A DNA stretch of 64,000 bases, taken from NCBI RefSeq assembly GCF_001467025.1, contig NZ_LNXV01000007.1, positions 1-64,000 on the forward strand. Reading direction: 5' to 3'. Positions within the stretch are counted from its first letter, which is position 1. Each line of letters starts with the position of its first letter. The notes under the pieces are model-generated. The model searched no databases. It was not told the DNA's origin and saw only the letters and a program-made list of their open reading frames with translations. The stretch comes from Legionella brunensis (GTDB taxonomy: Bacteria; Pseudomonadota; Gammaproteobacteria; Legionellales; Legionellaceae). The translations under genes were made by a program, and so were the position numbers. Below are positions 1 to 9,968 of this stretch, in pieces.

Positions 1-76
1 GAACTCAGTAGTGAAACAGACCAGCGCCGATGATAGTGTGAGGCTTCCTCATGCGAAAGTAGGTCATTGCCAGGGC
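1..76 (+). rRNA. rrf: 5S ribosomal RNA, 3' part
   Basis: The window opens inside a 5S rRNA. The segment carries the conserved GAACTCAGTAGTGAAAC and GCGCCGATGATAGTGTG blocks, the CATGCGAAAGTAGG arm and a TGCCAGG 3' strand, in the same order as E. coli 5S. The 5' part and presumably the rest of the rRNA operon lie to the left. The exact 3' end is uncertain by one or two bases. Confidence 0.95.
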
Positions 77-85
77 TTTTTTCCT

Positions 86-110
86 AAGCGGCTTTTAAGC
101 CGCTTTTTTT
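86..110 (+). terminator. Rho-independent terminator of the rRNA operon
   Basis: A perfect 9-bp stem, AAGCGGCTT with AAGCCGCTT, has a 2-nt loop and runs straight into a T tract. It starts about ten bases after the 5S 3' end, so it should end the rRNA transcript. Confidence 0.9.
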
Positions 111-232
111 GTTTTTGATTAGCAGTAATATTGCTGATAAGAATGTTGGTTACAGCCTAATTCAGCGAAAAGTTGAGTGGCTTGAGAATTTAAAATTCCA
201 ATTGCTAAATCATTTTTTCAAAAAAATAAATT

Positions 233-251
233 GGTAAGAATGATTCTCATT
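233..251. promoter_or_regulatory. Fur-box-like palindrome
   Basis: GGTAAGAATGATTCTCATT closely matches the palindromic Fur consensus built around GAGAATGATTCTC. It lies 128 bases before the start codon at 379, in an otherwise AT-rich intergenic stretch (111-378) where I see nothing else. If functional it would make the following gene iron-repressed. I could not place convincing -35 and -10 boxes around it. Confidence 0.45.
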
Positions 252-378
252 TGAGTTGTTTATGTTATTCTACCCACCACGCTGTCATTGCTAAAGTAGT
301 AAACAAACGATAAATTGTTCTCGTAAGTTTAAAATAAATGCATTAAAATTAATTACCATTACAAGGATGTAGAGCAGT

Positions 379-3300
379 ATGCTAGTCAGTCGAGTTCATG
401 AATTTATCAAGGCTGTAGTAAGCATTGAACATAAGTTAGGAAAGGTTGATAAGGAATTTCTTCATGATTTCCAAGAAAAATATCCTCTTCTTAATAGCAC
501 TACTTCACTAAGTGTCGCTCAGCGTAATCCTCAAGACAGTCTAAATGAATATGAACTTCAATGGATTCAAGAAATCTTTGCCCAACGATGGCAGGAAATA
601 GCAGATAAAGCAGAAGATTATACTTTTGATCCCAGAGAAAATAATGCACCTTGGGTTTCAATGGCTAAAGATTTGGCGATAGATCTGAAGAAGCCTTATC
701 TTTTGATATTAATGCCTGTTCTTACGAATAAGTCTGATCCGGAGATGTTTTATAGATTGGAGCAAGATCAGGACCCCCGCTCTATCTATCTTTCCGATGA
801 TAATACTTGGCATAGAATTCAAGGGCTTTTCGAGCGGTTACAGCAGCCATCGGCGGTATTTTCAACTTATGATTTGAAAAAAGTTAAACCCAGAGCATTA
901 ACATTAAAAGAAATGTTTAGAATTCGTTCCAAGAAAGGTGCGGAATTAGCTAAAGAAATCGATAATGAAACCTATGTTAATTTCTGGGATTATGTGATTC
1001 GGCGAATTGCTCCTACTTGGGAAAAAAAGGGTAAATGCCCTGAGCAGTTATTGCCGAACTTGCTGGAAATAATTGAACTGTATTTTGATGCTAAGGCAAC
1101 GAATGGCAACTTAAAAGATTTTCATGAAAAATTAAAAATATTAACGAGAGACTTGGAAGCTTGTCCTTTAGACGATATTAACCATTTCTATGGCATAGAA
1201 ATTTATGGTAAGCAACGAAATCATTATCTTGTTGATATTTTATTGGATTGTTTGAATGAAGCGCCTGACCTAGAGGAAAAACTTGCAGATGTCGCTAGGT
1301 GGTTGTGCCGCTATGATCCTACATTAGTGAGTAAATGCAAAAATTTGATACCAGTATACGAAGTCTTAAAGGTGGGGGAATATTTTGATGCTTCGCATCT
1401 TCGCCAATCAATCACTAAACTTGATGTAGGGGTGGCAGAAACCAAGCCCAAGATTCAAGAACTTTTAGAAGTGATTCCTGAAGCTGGCCAAATTACATCC
1501 GAAATCATCGAAAATATAAAACGTCTTTATGCGTTGCGTTGGCAAAAAATTAAAGATACACCAGATGATTATTTCCGAAAGCCGAATGCAGAAAATCGTT
1601 CTTGGATTCGCTTAGCCCAATACTTAGCTGGTGCCGGTTACATCGACGCAAATTACTATAAATTACTAATTCCAACATTAACGCACAATACGGACCCGAT
1701 TACTCAGGAGAATTTAACAAATTATCCTTTATCCCATTTTATTTTATCTGAAGATGAAAAAGAGCTGCTTTACTTACCTAACTGTGTCAGCCAGCATCAG
1801 GCTAATGGAACTTTTTATTGCTTCTCGATTACTAATCGATTCCGCATGTTAACTTTGAAAGAGTTAGGACGCTTACAATTTGCAGCATCACAATTTTATG
1901 AATATTACATGCAAGTAGTCGCTACTGAAGAAGTAAATCTTCCTATAAATAAAGAAACGATTGCTGCCCTGAAAGATTTAGTAAATGGTACTTTAAATCC
2001 ATTAGCGCTGCGCTTAAGCCATAAGATCACAGTAGATCAAGAAAAAATTGCCGAGCAAGCTTATATTAAATTTTTTGACTTTTTGAGTGATTTACCGAGC
2101 GATGAATTAGCTCGACTTTATAATCATACAGTTATTTGGCGTGCTCAAAAAAAACGTATTTCTGAAATTATAGAAGATGTGCAGCTCAATGAAACGCCTA
2201 AGGTGGTTCAAGTTTCTAAGCCGGCACGTGTTTCAGGCACAGCAGAGAGTAGCTTTATTACCAAGCCTCAGGAAGGGCTGTTACTGACTGAAACGCTCCC
2301 TACTAATAAAGAAGAGCCGCCACGAGAGCGAGAGTGCATTGCTGTGGCTGGACAGTTTTTTGCCAAACTAGTGATTGACTATGATCCACAAGTCAAATTT
2401 CGTCCGGGTATAGAAGAATTGCCCTTAGCTGCTCTTGATGAAATGCGCCTGTGTTCCGCTAAAAATGTTTTTCGCGATTGGAGGCATATTGATGATAAAG
2501 AGGCTACCAGACGAGCTTTGACAATCCTGGTTTCCTTGATGACGCATAGTTTTAGCTACGTGTGGCGTACAGGGACCGCTCTGCAGGTTTGGGATGAAAC
2601 AAATACCATTACTGCCACAGGAAAAGAGTTATATAAGGCTTTAGAGTTTGCTCTTGAGTTAGGTGATTTTAGTAAAATTCGATTTATTTATACTTATGTA
2701 ATGCGCAATATTGTTGATAAGGCGCTTGCGCAAAATGACATTATAAAAAAATACACGCGTTATGAAGATACGCTGCATTGGTTAAAAACTATCAAGGATG
2801 AGTCTTTGTTTAAACCTGAGAATAGGGTTTGTTTTGATCCAAAGTTATTGCTGGTAACACTTACTCCTTTGACAAGAAAATACGGCAATAAGTCCAGATT
2901 TTTAATAGAGGGTTTTCTAGAGCAATTAGTTCACACATTAATGCAGCCACAAAATGAATATTTACAGTGGGTTCGCATAAATATTGAATTTAATAAATTA
3001 TTAAGCAACAAAAGTTTACCATCAAAAGATCGTAAGGATATTCTTGAGGTTTTAAGAGGTGCCTCGGAACAAGTTAATGAAAGTGAGTTTCATCATAGCT
3101 TAATTAATTTTCTTGTTCAGCGTTTATCAGTTGTTGGGGTCCGAGCCAATAAGAAGCAGGGTATCTTTGGAACCAATCCAGGGCAGCATAGGCAGAGCTT
3201 TAGTTATATTAAAGAGAGTCTAGAACGTCATCTATCTTCCTTTTTGATAAAGCAAGACTCTGAAAAACTTGCGCCTACTGATATATTTTCGCAATTGAAA

Positions 3301-3441
3301 GAAGGGCTCCAAGAGTTAGGATTAAATCAACGCACTGTTTTGATACGTTATTTGGACTCACTACAAAAAACCATAACCCCTGAGAGAACAGAGCCAGATT
3401 TCATAGCTCATGAAACACTGTCTTCTTATAATTTAGCCTAG
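379..3441 (+). CDS. Large hypothetical protein with internal duplication, effector candidate
   Basis: 1020 residues with no family I recognise. No signal peptide or membrane segment is visible; it is charged and predicted mostly helical. Two segments are related: residues about 59-190 (RWQEI, then LILMPVLTNKSDP, then ALTLKEM) and about 372-500 (RWQKI, then LLIPTLTHNTDP, then MLTLKEL). The shared order suggests an ancient duplication of a roughly 130-residue module. The rest (residues 620-1020) shows no such copy. An AAGGA sits about 13 nt before the ATG. The gene stands alone between an rRNA operon and convergent rsgA, with a Fur-like site upstream. Large size, no recognised domain and cytosolic character fit a Dot/Icm substrate, but that is inference. 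Confidence 0.8.
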   Translation: MLVSRVHEFIKAVVSIEHKLGKVDKEFLHDFQEKYPLLNSTTSLSVAQRNPQDSLNEYELQWIQEIFAQRWQEIADKAEDYTFDPRENNAPWVSMAKDLAIDLKKPYLLILMPVLTNKSDPEMFYRLEQDQDPRSIYLSDDNTWHRIQGLFERLQQPSAVFSTYDLKKVKPRALTLKEMFRIRSKKGAELAKEIDNETYVNFWDYVIRRIAPTWEKKGKCPEQLLPNLLEIIELYFDAKATNGNLKDFHEKLKILTRDLEACPLDDINHFYGIEIYGKQRNHYLVDILLDCLNEAPDLEEKLADVARWLCRYDPTLVSKCKNLIPVYEVLKVGEYFDASHLRQSITKLDVGVAETKPKIQELLEVIPEAGQITSEIIENIKRLYALRWQKIKDTPDDYFRKPNAENRSWIRLAQYLAGAGYIDANYYKLLIPTLTHNTDPITQENLTNYPLSHFILSEDEKELLYLPNCVSQHQANGTFYCFSITNRFRMLTLKELGRLQFAASQFYEYYMQVVATEEVNLPINKETIAALKDLVNGTLNPLALRLSHKITVDQEKIAEQAYIKFFDFLSDLPSDELARLYNHTVIWRAQKKRISEIIEDVQLNETPKVVQVSKPARVSGTAESSFITKPQEGLLLTETLPTNKEEPPRERECIAVAGQFFAKLVIDYDPQVKFRPGIEELPLAALDEMRLCSAKNVFRDWRHIDDKEATRRALTILVSLMTHSFSYVWRTGTALQVWDETNTITATGKELYKALEFALELGDFSKIRFIYTYVMRNIVDKALAQNDIIKKYTRYEDTLHWLKTIKDESLFKPENRVCFDPKLLLVTLTPLTRKYGNKSRFLIEGFLEQLVHTLMQPQNEYLQWVRINIEFNKLLSNKSLPSKDRKDILEVLRGASEQVNESEFHHSLINFLVQRLSVVGVRANKKQGIFGTNPGQHRQSFSYIKESLERHLSSFLIKQDSEKLAPTDIFSQLKEGLQELGLNQRTVLIRYLDSLQKTITPERTEPDFIAHETLSSYNLA

Positions 3442-3499
3442 GGGGGCAGGTAACTCATCCTAATATGCATGATGTCCATGGGGGATGTAGGTAAAATTT

Positions 3500-4465
3500 T
3501 TATTTTACAAATTGTGTGGTAATTTTAATAAAATTTTCATAGCGTCTGGTTGCAATGTGACCAGTTTTTGTGGCGGCGATTATCGCACATTCAGGTGTGT
3601 CGCGATGATTACAATTACGAAATTTGCATTGTGAAATAAGAGGGCGAAATTCTCGGTAACCCTCAACTATTTGGTTCACGGGCATATGCCATAATCCTAA
3701 TTCACGTACTCCAGGTGAATCAATCAAAGCTCCTCCTGCTGGTAAATGGTAAAGACGAGAATTACTGGTTGTATGACAGCCCAATTCAGTTCCTGAGGAT
3801 ATTTCAGCCGTTTGGATGTTCGCCTCGTGAGGCAAGATGCCTGCAATTAAAGAAGATTTACCCACACCTGATTGTCCGACAAAAACACTGACATGATGAT
3901 TAAGTGCTTGGGATAACTCCCGGTAACTTTGTTCAATTATTTTACTGGTGAATAATAGAGGATAACCTAAAGGTTGATAAAGCTCTAATAACTCTTCTTG
4001 TATTGCTTCACAAGCCAGATCAATTTTGTTGAGTACAATACAAATTTGTAATCCTAAGTTTTCGGCCATTACTAAATAACTATCTAGCAAATGCCAGGAT
4101 AGCTCAGGTTTTACTGCCACAACTATCATGATTTGTGTAATATTAGCTGCCACAGGCTTAAATTCGCCACGTTTGTCAGGACGCCCCAGCATTGAATCCC
4201 GAGGATAGCGGCTAACGACAACTCCTTGACCTTCACCTTCTGGTTGCCAGATAACACGATCACCCGCCACCAAAGAATCAATATTAGGACGAATGGAGCA
4301 ATGGATACGGTTGCCCCCACTGTCTTCAATTTCTGCGTGTCTACTAAAACGAGTTAGAACCAAGCCAGTAGCAGAAAATTCATTGACTTTAGCATTATGA
4401 CGGTAATCTGCCTGAATTTTTTGGATGCGTGCAGATTGTTGTTTGTTTACTCGTCTTTTACTCAT
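3500..4465 (-). CDS. rsgA: Small ribosomal subunit biogenesis GTPase RsgA
   Basis: RsgA is a circularly permuted GTPase that checks late 30S subunit maturation. The permuted order is visible: an N-terminal OB-fold region (residues about 30-95), G4 NKID at 146-149, then G1 GQSGVGKS at 197-204, and G3 DSPG at 249-252. A C-terminal zinc site follows, with Cys280, Cys285, His287 and Cys293. The length of 321 is usual for the family. It is transcribed divergently from cca, and orn is two genes away; rsgA and orn are often neighbours in gammaproteobacteria. Confidence 0.96.
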   Translation of the reverse strand: MSKRRVNKQQSARIQKIQADYRHNAKVNEFSATGLVLTRFSRHAEIEDSGGNRIHCSIRPNIDSLVAGDRVIWQPEGEGQGVVVSRYPRDSMLGRPDKRGEFKPVAANITQIMIVVAVKPELSWHLLDSYLVMAENLGLQICIVLNKIDLACEAIQEELLELYQPLGYPLLFTSKIIEQSYRELSQALNHHVSVFVGQSGVGKSSLIAGILPHEANIQTAEISSGTELGCHTTSNSRLYHLPAGGALIDSPGVRELGLWHMPVNQIVEGYREFRPLISQCKFRNCNHRDTPECAIIAATKTGHIATRRYENFIKITTQFVK

Positions 4466-4616
4466 GATTTAAAAATAGTCTATAATTGCCAAGGTTTAGA
4501 AACGTGGTCTCTGCATAATTTTACCATAGAAGCAGAACTAATTTATTATGATATAGTGAGTTAACCTCACTTGAGCGATGTTATGCCAAGCTTGATAATA
4601 TGAGAAGCATATATTC

Positions 4617-5843
4617 ATGAAAATCTATTTAGTGGGAGGTGCTGTTCGCGATCAATTATTAGGATATCCAATAAAAGAGCGCGATTGGGTAGTTGTTGGA
4701 GCAACTCCTGAAGAGTTACAGCAATTAGGCTACCAACAAGTTGGACGGGATTTCCCTGTTTTTCTGCATCCTAAAACAAAAGAAGAATATGCCTTAGCAA
4801 GAACCGAGCGGAAATCTGCTCCTGGCTATTATGGGTTTAAGTGTGATTTTAATCCTCATGTTAGCTTGGAAGAGGATTTATTACGTCGTGATTTGACCAT
4901 TAATGCGATGGCTTTAGATACAGATGGTCAGTTGATTGATCCCTATCATGGACAAGCAGATTTAAAAGCCAAATTATTACGACATGTTTCGCCTGCTTTT
5001 GCGGAAGATCCAGTACGTGTTCTACGTCTAGCACGCTTTGCCGCGCGTTATCATCATTTAGGATTTAAACTTGCTGATGAGACACGTACCTTAATGTATC
5101 TTATGGTAAAGCGAGGAGAGTTAAGCCATTTAGTACCTGAGCGTGTTTGGCAGGAGTGGTATCGGAGTCTTGAAGAGAGGAACCCTGAGGTATTTATTAA
5201 TACCTTAAGAACATGTGGTGCTCTCAAGGTGGTTTTACCCGAAATTGATGCCCTTTTTGGTGTTCCCAATCCTAAAAAGCATCATCCCGAAATTGATAGT
5301 GGGATACATAGCTTAATGGCGTTGCAAAGTGCCGCTAAGTTATCTAATGATCCGATGATCCGGTTTGCAACACTGGTGCATGATTTGGGAAAAGCTGCTA
5401 CTGCGATGGAGGAGTGGCCTAAACAAATTCAGCATGAAATAAAAGGCGTTAAAATTATTAAAGCATTATGTGAGCGTTTGCGAATTCCTGCAGATTACCG
5501 TAAGTTTGCAGAAATGGTCTCTCGTTTCCATTTAAATATTCATCGTTTATTTGAACTTACGCCACAAACAAAAATTAGAGTACTTGAACAAACAGATGCT
5601 TTTCGTCGTCCACATCTATTTGAGAAGTTGCTCCTTGTTTGTGAAGCAGATGCAAAAGGGCGAGGACTCGAGGAGAAAGAATATAATCAAGCTGCGAATT
5701 GGCGTCATTTAATTAAAGAATGTGCAAAAATATCTCCGCAAGCATTAATAGCCCAGGGGTATCAGGGAGAGGCTATTAGAAAAGCGCTTCATGAGCAACG
5801 TGTTATCTGCGCAAAACAACTTTGGAATCAGAATGAAAAATAA
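4617..5843 (+). CDS. cca: CCA-adding tRNA nucleotidyltransferase
   Basis: Adds or repairs the CCA end of tRNAs without a template. It is a class II enzyme: the nucleotidyltransferase signature GGAVRD lies at residues 7-12, followed by ERD at 21-23 as the metal-binding pair (E. coli has DRD). [10 protein letters not shown] follows, and an HD-domain motif HDLGK lies near residue 255, as in the multifunctional gammaproteobacterial form. The length of 408 is normal. The 3' end overlaps orn by 11 bases, so the cca-orn-queH-CDF genes probably form one transcript. Confidence 0.96.
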   Translation: MKIYLVGGAVRDQLLGYPIKERDWVVVGATPEELQQLGYQQVGRDFPVFLHPKTKEEYALARTERKSAPGYYGFKCDFNPHVSLEEDLLRRDLTINAMALDTDGQLIDPYHGQADLKAKLLRHVSPAFAEDPVRVLRLARFAARYHHLGFKLADETRTLMYLMVKRGELSHLVPERVWQEWYRSLEERNPEVFINTLRTCGALKVVLPEIDALFGVPNPKKHHPEIDSGIHSLMALQSAAKLSNDPMIRFATLVHDLGKAATAMEEWPKQIQHEIKGVKIIKALCERLRIPADYRKFAEMVSRFHLNIHRLFELTPQTKIRVLEQTDAFRRPHLFEKLLLVCEADAKGRGLEEKEYNQAANWRHLIKECAKISPQALIAQGYQGEAIRKALHEQRVICAKQLWNQNEK

Positions 5844-6390
5844 TGATAATTTAATTTGGATAGATTTAGAAATGACTGGTCTTGAACCAGAGAAAGATCG
5901 CATTATTGAAATCGCAACAATTGTGACGGATGCGCAATTAACAATTTTAGCGGAAGGGCCTGTTTTTGCAATCCATCAAGACGATGCGTTACTTCTTGGG
6001 ATGGATGAGTGGAATACAAAACAACATAATCAATCTGGATTAGTAAAGCGTGTCAGAGAATCAGTAATAAATGAGGCTGAAGCCGAGCGTCAAACGATTG
6101 ATTTTCTTAAAAATTATGTTGATAAAGGTAAATCACCGATGTGTGGTAATAGTATTTGCCAGGATAGACGTTTTTTATATAAATATATGCCTGAATTAGC
6201 TGCGTATTTCCATTATCGCAACCTTGATGTCAGTACTTTAAAGGAATTAGTTAAACGTTGGCGCCCCAAATTAATGAATGGTGTGATAAAGGAATCTAAA
6301 CATTTGGCCCTCGATGATATCAAAGACTCCATTGCTGAACTTGTATACTATCGTCAACATTTTATTAATATATCGGGTACCTCATCATGA
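5833..6390 (+). CDS. orn: Oligoribonuclease
   Basis: A 3'-5' exoribonuclease of the DEDDh class that degrades 2-5-nt RNAs and linear pGpG. The N-terminus [11 protein letters not shown] carries the first acidic residues of the active site, and [14 protein letters not shown] gives the C-terminal His and Asp. I chose the ATG at 5833, which gives [11 protein letters not shown] and 185 residues, the usual start and length. The frame is open further upstream but only inside cca. The stop overlaps the queH ATG in an ATGA junction. Confidence 0.96.
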   Translation: MKNNDNLIWIDLEMTGLEPEKDRIIEIATIVTDAQLTILAEGPVFAIHQDDALLLGMDEWNTKQHNQSGLVKRVRESVINEAEAERQTIDFLKNYVDKGKSPMCGNSICQDRRFLYKYMPELAAYFHYRNLDVSTLKELVKRWRPKLMNGVIKESKHLALDDIKDSIAELVYYRQHFINISGTSS

Positions 6391-7073
6391 TTGAACGTGA
6401 GCAATTAGCACTGCCAAACGGGGCGGATAAATTATTACTCCATTCTTGCTGTGCCCCCTGCTCAGGGGAGGTAATGGAGGCATTATTAGCGTCAAAGATA
6501 GATTTTTCTATTTTCTTTTATAACCCTAATATTCATCCTGTACAGGAATATGAAATTAGAAAACAAGAAAATATTGCGTTCGCTAAAAAGCATGACATCC
6601 CTTTTATTGATGCCGATTATGATAAAGACAATTGGTTTGCTCGCGTGAAAGGATTAGAGTGGGAGCCTGAGCGTGGAAAACGCTGTACAGCTTGTTTTGA
6701 TATGAGATTTGAGCGAACGGCGCTTTATGCTTATGAACATGGTTTTGCAGTCTTTAGTAGTTCTTTAGGGATTTCTCGCTGGAAAGATATGAGTCAGATT
6801 AATGATTCCGGGATTCGCGCTGCTAGTCGTTATCCCAACATGGAGTATTGGACCTATAATTGGCGCAAAAATGGCGGCTCGGAAAGAATGTATCAAATAG
6901 CCAAACGTGAGAATTTTTATAAGCAAGAGTATTGTGGCTGTGTTTATTCCTTACGGGATACCAATTTGTGGCGCAAACAGAATGAGCGTGAACGTATTAA
7001 AATTGGGATAAACTATTATGGTAGTGAGGAGTGTGGCCTGCCCAATATTTCTGAAAACCAGGAGAAAGAATGA
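6387..7073 (+). CDS. queH: Epoxyqueuosine reductase QueH
   Basis: QueH (formerly DUF208) reduces epoxyqueuosine to queuosine at position 34 of GUN tRNAs and replaces the cobalamin enzyme QueG. The paired cysteines HSCCAPC at residues 19-25, the RCTAC motif near 103 and the YCGC motif near 190 are the expected iron-sulfur and zinc ligands. The length of 228 is normal. It is translationally coupled on both sides by 4-base ATGA overlaps. The first queuosine enzyme, tgt, is also in this window at 29968. Confidence 0.93.
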   Translation: MIEREQLALPNGADKLLLHSCCAPCSGEVMEALLASKIDFSIFFYNPNIHPVQEYEIRKQENIAFAKKHDIPFIDADYDKDNWFARVKGLEWEPERGKRCTACFDMRFERTALYAYEHGFAVFSSSLGISRWKDMSQINDSGIRAASRYPNMEYWTYNWRKNGGSERMYQIAKRENFYKQEYCGCVYSLRDTNLWRKQNERERIKIGINYYGSEECGLPNISENQEKE

Positions 7074-8020
7074 TTTTTCACCAACATGAACATGATGAGC
7101 ATGACCACAATCATTCTCATTCGCATGCTCACGGGCATCATCATGAGGTGTCACAATTTAATGGGGCATTCTTAATTGCCATTATTGCCAATGGATTATT
7201 TGTTATTTTCCAGATTATTTTTGCTTATGTGGCTAACTCCACCAGCTTGCTCGCGGATGCCATACATAATTTGGGCGATGTGCTTAGCCTGATTTTAGCT
7301 TGGATTGCAAATCGACTATTAAAACGCATCCCTACCAATCATACGACTTACGGGATGAAAAAAACTTCCATTTTGGCTGCATTGGCTAATGGCGTTTTAT
7401 TGGTATTTACTTGCGGTATCATTGCGACTGAAGCCATGTATAAGTTGTTTACCCCGACAGAAATTCAGGCGGTTTCCGTTATTATTGTTGCCAGTATAGG
7501 CATTTTGGTGAATGGTGCCACCGCTGCCTTATTTATGCATGGTTCAGATGATTTGAATATTCGCGGGGCTTTTTTGCATTTATTGTATGATGCACTAATT
7601 TCTGTTGGTGTTGTGATCTCAGCAATTATCCTTTATTTCACCCATTGGCTGTGGATAGACCCTGTGGTTGGTTTATTAATCGCATTTATAATTATTAAAG
7701 GAACCTGGTCATTGTTTACAGACAGTTTTCATTTAATTATTGATGCTGTACCGCGTGGGATTTCTTGGATGGATGTGCGTGACTCCTTGCAGGCAGAAGA
7801 CGGTGTAAAGGAGGTACATGATTTGCACATTTGGGCTTTAAGTACCAAAGAAAATGCTTTATCCGTTCATCTTTTTATGCCGGAAATGCCTCTGAGTGAT
7901 GAGGCCAGGCAATCACTAGTTAAGATGTTGCGCGATAAGCACAAGATTCATCATGCAACTATACAAGTAGAGCGCAGTTTAACGTTTTGTGAGGATGCAT
8001 GTAAACCTATTCTAGATTAG
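7070..8020 (+). CDS. Cation diffusion facilitator (zinc efflux type)
   Basis: Inner-membrane metal/proton antiporter of the CDF family, closest in layout to ZitB/CzcD. A His/Asp-rich N-terminal stretch (residues 4-26) is followed by six predicted membrane helices. The metal site is seen as [11 protein letters not shown] in helix 2 and HLLYDAL in helix 5. A C-terminal cytoplasmic domain contains VHDLHIWAL. The length of 316 is usual. Zinc is the likeliest substrate from the His-rich loop, but specificity cannot be read from sequence alone. It is the last gene of the cca operon. Confidence 0.92.
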   Translation: MIFHQHEHDEHDHNHSHSHAHGHHHEVSQFNGAFLIAIIANGLFVIFQIIFAYVANSTSLLADAIHNLGDVLSLILAWIANRLLKRIPTNHTTYGMKKTSILAALANGVLLVFTCGIIATEAMYKLFTPTEIQAVSVIIVASIGILVNGATAALFMHGSDDLNIRGAFLHLLYDALISVGVVISAIILYFTHWLWIDPVVGLLIAFIIIKGTWSLFTDSFHLIIDAVPRGISWMDVRDSLQAEDGVKEVHDLHIWALSTKENALSVHLFMPEMPLSDEARQSLVKMLRDKHKIHHATIQVERSLTFCEDACKPILD

Positions 8021-8028
8021 GTGAAGCA

Positions 8029-9837
8029 CTAGATTGGCCGTAAATTTTCTATAGAGTCTTGGGTGTTTGAATCTGTTGATTCTTCAGGTTTTTCATTGTT
8101 GAATGGCGTTGGTTGATATTCTTTCCAGGAACGGGATGTGTAGTCAAAGTGGTGTATTTGAATTTTATGATGCTCATCAAATTGAAATTTAAATTTACCA
8201 TGAGGTTTATGATGGGTACTCGTTACTTTTTTTTGGCCATTTATTTCATCTACTGAAACTGTCTCTATTCGTGCAATAACCGTAGTATTTATATTGAGCT
8301 CTGCTAGTTTTTTACAAAGTTGATAAGCAAAACTATTTTCGGGCCTGATATTTTTTTTTATAGAACCCGCGCCATAACAACTAATCAAATTAATTGTAAA
8401 GGAATCAGTACTTAAGGGAGCTTTTTTTAAATAGGAGGCTAAATATATTGCAGTATCATCAGGAGATTTTTTACCATTCTTTAGGGTGATTAAATTCCCG
8501 CCTCCATGTACATCAATAGTAACTTTTTGGGGTTTAAACTCAGAAAATGCCTGATGTAATTTTTCATCATTATCCTGCATGGGAGTAAATAATAGAGGAT
8601 AATGATAGCGACTTTTTTTATTTTTTAACGCAGTGTCATCAAATTCAGTAAAATTAATAATAACCTCAATTTTAAGGAATTTACTGTTTTTCTTGATAAA
8701 ATTTAAAACATCAACTAACAAACTCTGTTCCAAAGTTTTATCAAAGAAATTTGAGTCAATGCAATTGAAAATTTGATTTGTTGTTAAGAAATTGTTTGGA
8801 CTTTTAAAGATGGCTGTGATTTTTTCTAGCTGTGATATTGGGACAAGATTAAATTCTTTAAGAATAGGAGCATGATATATTAGGTCAGAAATCACTCTAA
8901 TGATATTCTGAACTTCATTGATTTCCGAATCTTCTTGCCTCCAATCAGCAATAAATCTTCTAAATAAAAATTGAGAAATATTCTGAGTAAGTGCTTTGTA
9001 ACCTGATAACGAAGGGAGGTATTGCAAACTTTTTTGTGATGATTCTTCCCCCGATAGCTTATAACAAATAGCTAAATATTCATTCATTAGTGAACTGTAT
9101 TCTTTATTTTGAACAGAGGTATACATTTTTGCCAAATACAGCACATACCAATGCATCATTGTCAGATCAAGACGAATTGTTTCTGGCAACTCTTGGATCA
9201 ATTTTGCTAGATTAACGTAACATTTAGATCGAATAATATCTGTTTCAAGCTCATCTTCTAAGATACCTTGAAATGCGAGAATATATTGCTGCAATAGGAG
9301 TGGACTTAAATTTTCTAATTTAGGAAGTTGTTGCCGAAATCTATAAAAAAAACATTCTGCCCGAAGATTCTCTGCTTCTTTACTTTGATCGCAAACAAAG
9401 GTTGCATAAGTAGCAGAAATATCCAGTATTTCATTAATAGTCAAATCCGATAAAGGATTCTCTTTATGAGCTTTTAAGGTAGAGTCAACATAATTAAGAT
9501 TTTTGAAAATAATGGCATCTTTTCCCACAATGCGTTGAATTGCATCTTGGATTCCCGTGTATTGTTTGTTGCCTGCTGATGTTTCTTCAATCACACACCC
9601 TGCATTATCTGAAGGTATGATTAAGATTTTTTTCTGTAGCTTATGCTCATGAAGATAGGTTAATTGTATTGTATTGTGTTCTTTTTGTTGCAAAATAACT
9701 ATTTGCTTGGATGATTCTCTTTCAACAATTTCTTGGGCCTCATAATCTTCAATGGAGTGTAAGTAATTATTGATATCTATTGCCTCTGCAGAGGAAGGAT
9801 CAAACCAATAGGAGAAAGAAGGGTCTTTTGCTTTCAT
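8029..9837 (-). CDS. Effector candidate with C80-like cysteine protease domain
   Basis: 602 residues without signal peptide or membrane helices. The first 420 residues are helical and unrecognised. Residues about 425-570 carry a clan CD-like arrangement: strand KVTIDV then His444-Gly, and 43 residues later strand FTINLIS then Cys487. After the Cys comes NIRPENSFAYQLCKKL and a strand NTTVIARIE. From memory this order and spacing resemble the autoprocessing protease of clostridial large toxins (TcdB His653/Cys698) and MARTX toxins, family C80. The last 22 residues are polar and Glu-rich (E582, E585, E586, E597), like the E-block of many Dot/Icm substrates. No Shine-Dalgarno is visible. A 17-bp inverted repeat lies 12 bases before the ATG. 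Protease activity and secretion are inferred. Confidence 0.75.
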   Translation of the reverse strand: MKAKDPSFSYWFDPSSAEAIDINNYLHSIEDYEAQEIVERESSKQIVILQQKEHNTIQLTYLHEHKLQKKILIIPSDNAGCVIEETSAGNKQYTGIQDAIQRIVGKDAIIFKNLNYVDSTLKAHKENPLSDLTINEILDISATYATFVCDQSKEAENLRAECFFYRFRQQLPKLENLSPLLLQQYILAFQGILEDELETDIIRSKCYVNLAKLIQELPETIRLDLTMMHWYVLYLAKMYTSVQNKEYSSLMNEYLAICYKLSGEESSQKSLQYLPSLSGYKALTQNISQFLFRRFIADWRQEDSEINEVQNIIRVISDLIYHAPILKEFNLVPISQLEKITAIFKSPNNFLTTNQIFNCIDSNFFDKTLEQSLLVDVLNFIKKNSKFLKIEVIINFTEFDDTALKNKKSRYHYPLLFTPMQDNDEKLHQAFSEFKPQKVTIDVHGGGNLITLKNGKKSPDDTAIYLASYLKKAPLSTDSFTINLISCYGAGSIKKNIRPENSFAYQLCKKLAELNINTTVIARIETVSVDEINGQKKVTSTHHKPHGKFKFQFDEHHKIQIHHFDYTSRSWKEYQPTPFNNEKPEESTDSNTQDSIENLRPI

Positions 9838-9848
9838 TATTGACCAAT

Positions 9849-9890
9849 AAAATAACTTATTGGTTAATTATACAACCAATAAGTTATTTT
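9849..9890 (-). repeat. 17-bp perfect inverted repeat, terminator or operator
   Basis: The arms AAAATAACTTATTGGTT (9849-9865) and AACCAATAAGTTATTTT (9874-9890) are exact complements around an 8-base loop. On the minus strand the repeat follows the stop of the 9969-10922 gene by about 80 bases and ends in TTTT, so it could terminate that transcript. It also sits directly before the ATG at 9837, and its loop region holds TATAAT on the minus strand (9867-9872), so it could equally be an operator over a -10 box. No good -35 was found. Confidence 0.7.
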
Positions 9891-9968
9891 TGATCAAAAA
9901 TAAACCATTTATTGTTTGAATGTTATAGCTAATTCCATATAAGACCCTAGAAGAGGCTTAATGAATTA

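Noticed and set aside
4617-5843. Glu21 in place of the first metal-binding Asp of the cca nucleotidyltransferase motif
   Set aside because: An ExD variant is chemically conservative, and I recall ERD/EKD-type sequences in other gammaproteobacteria, so loss of activity is unlikely.
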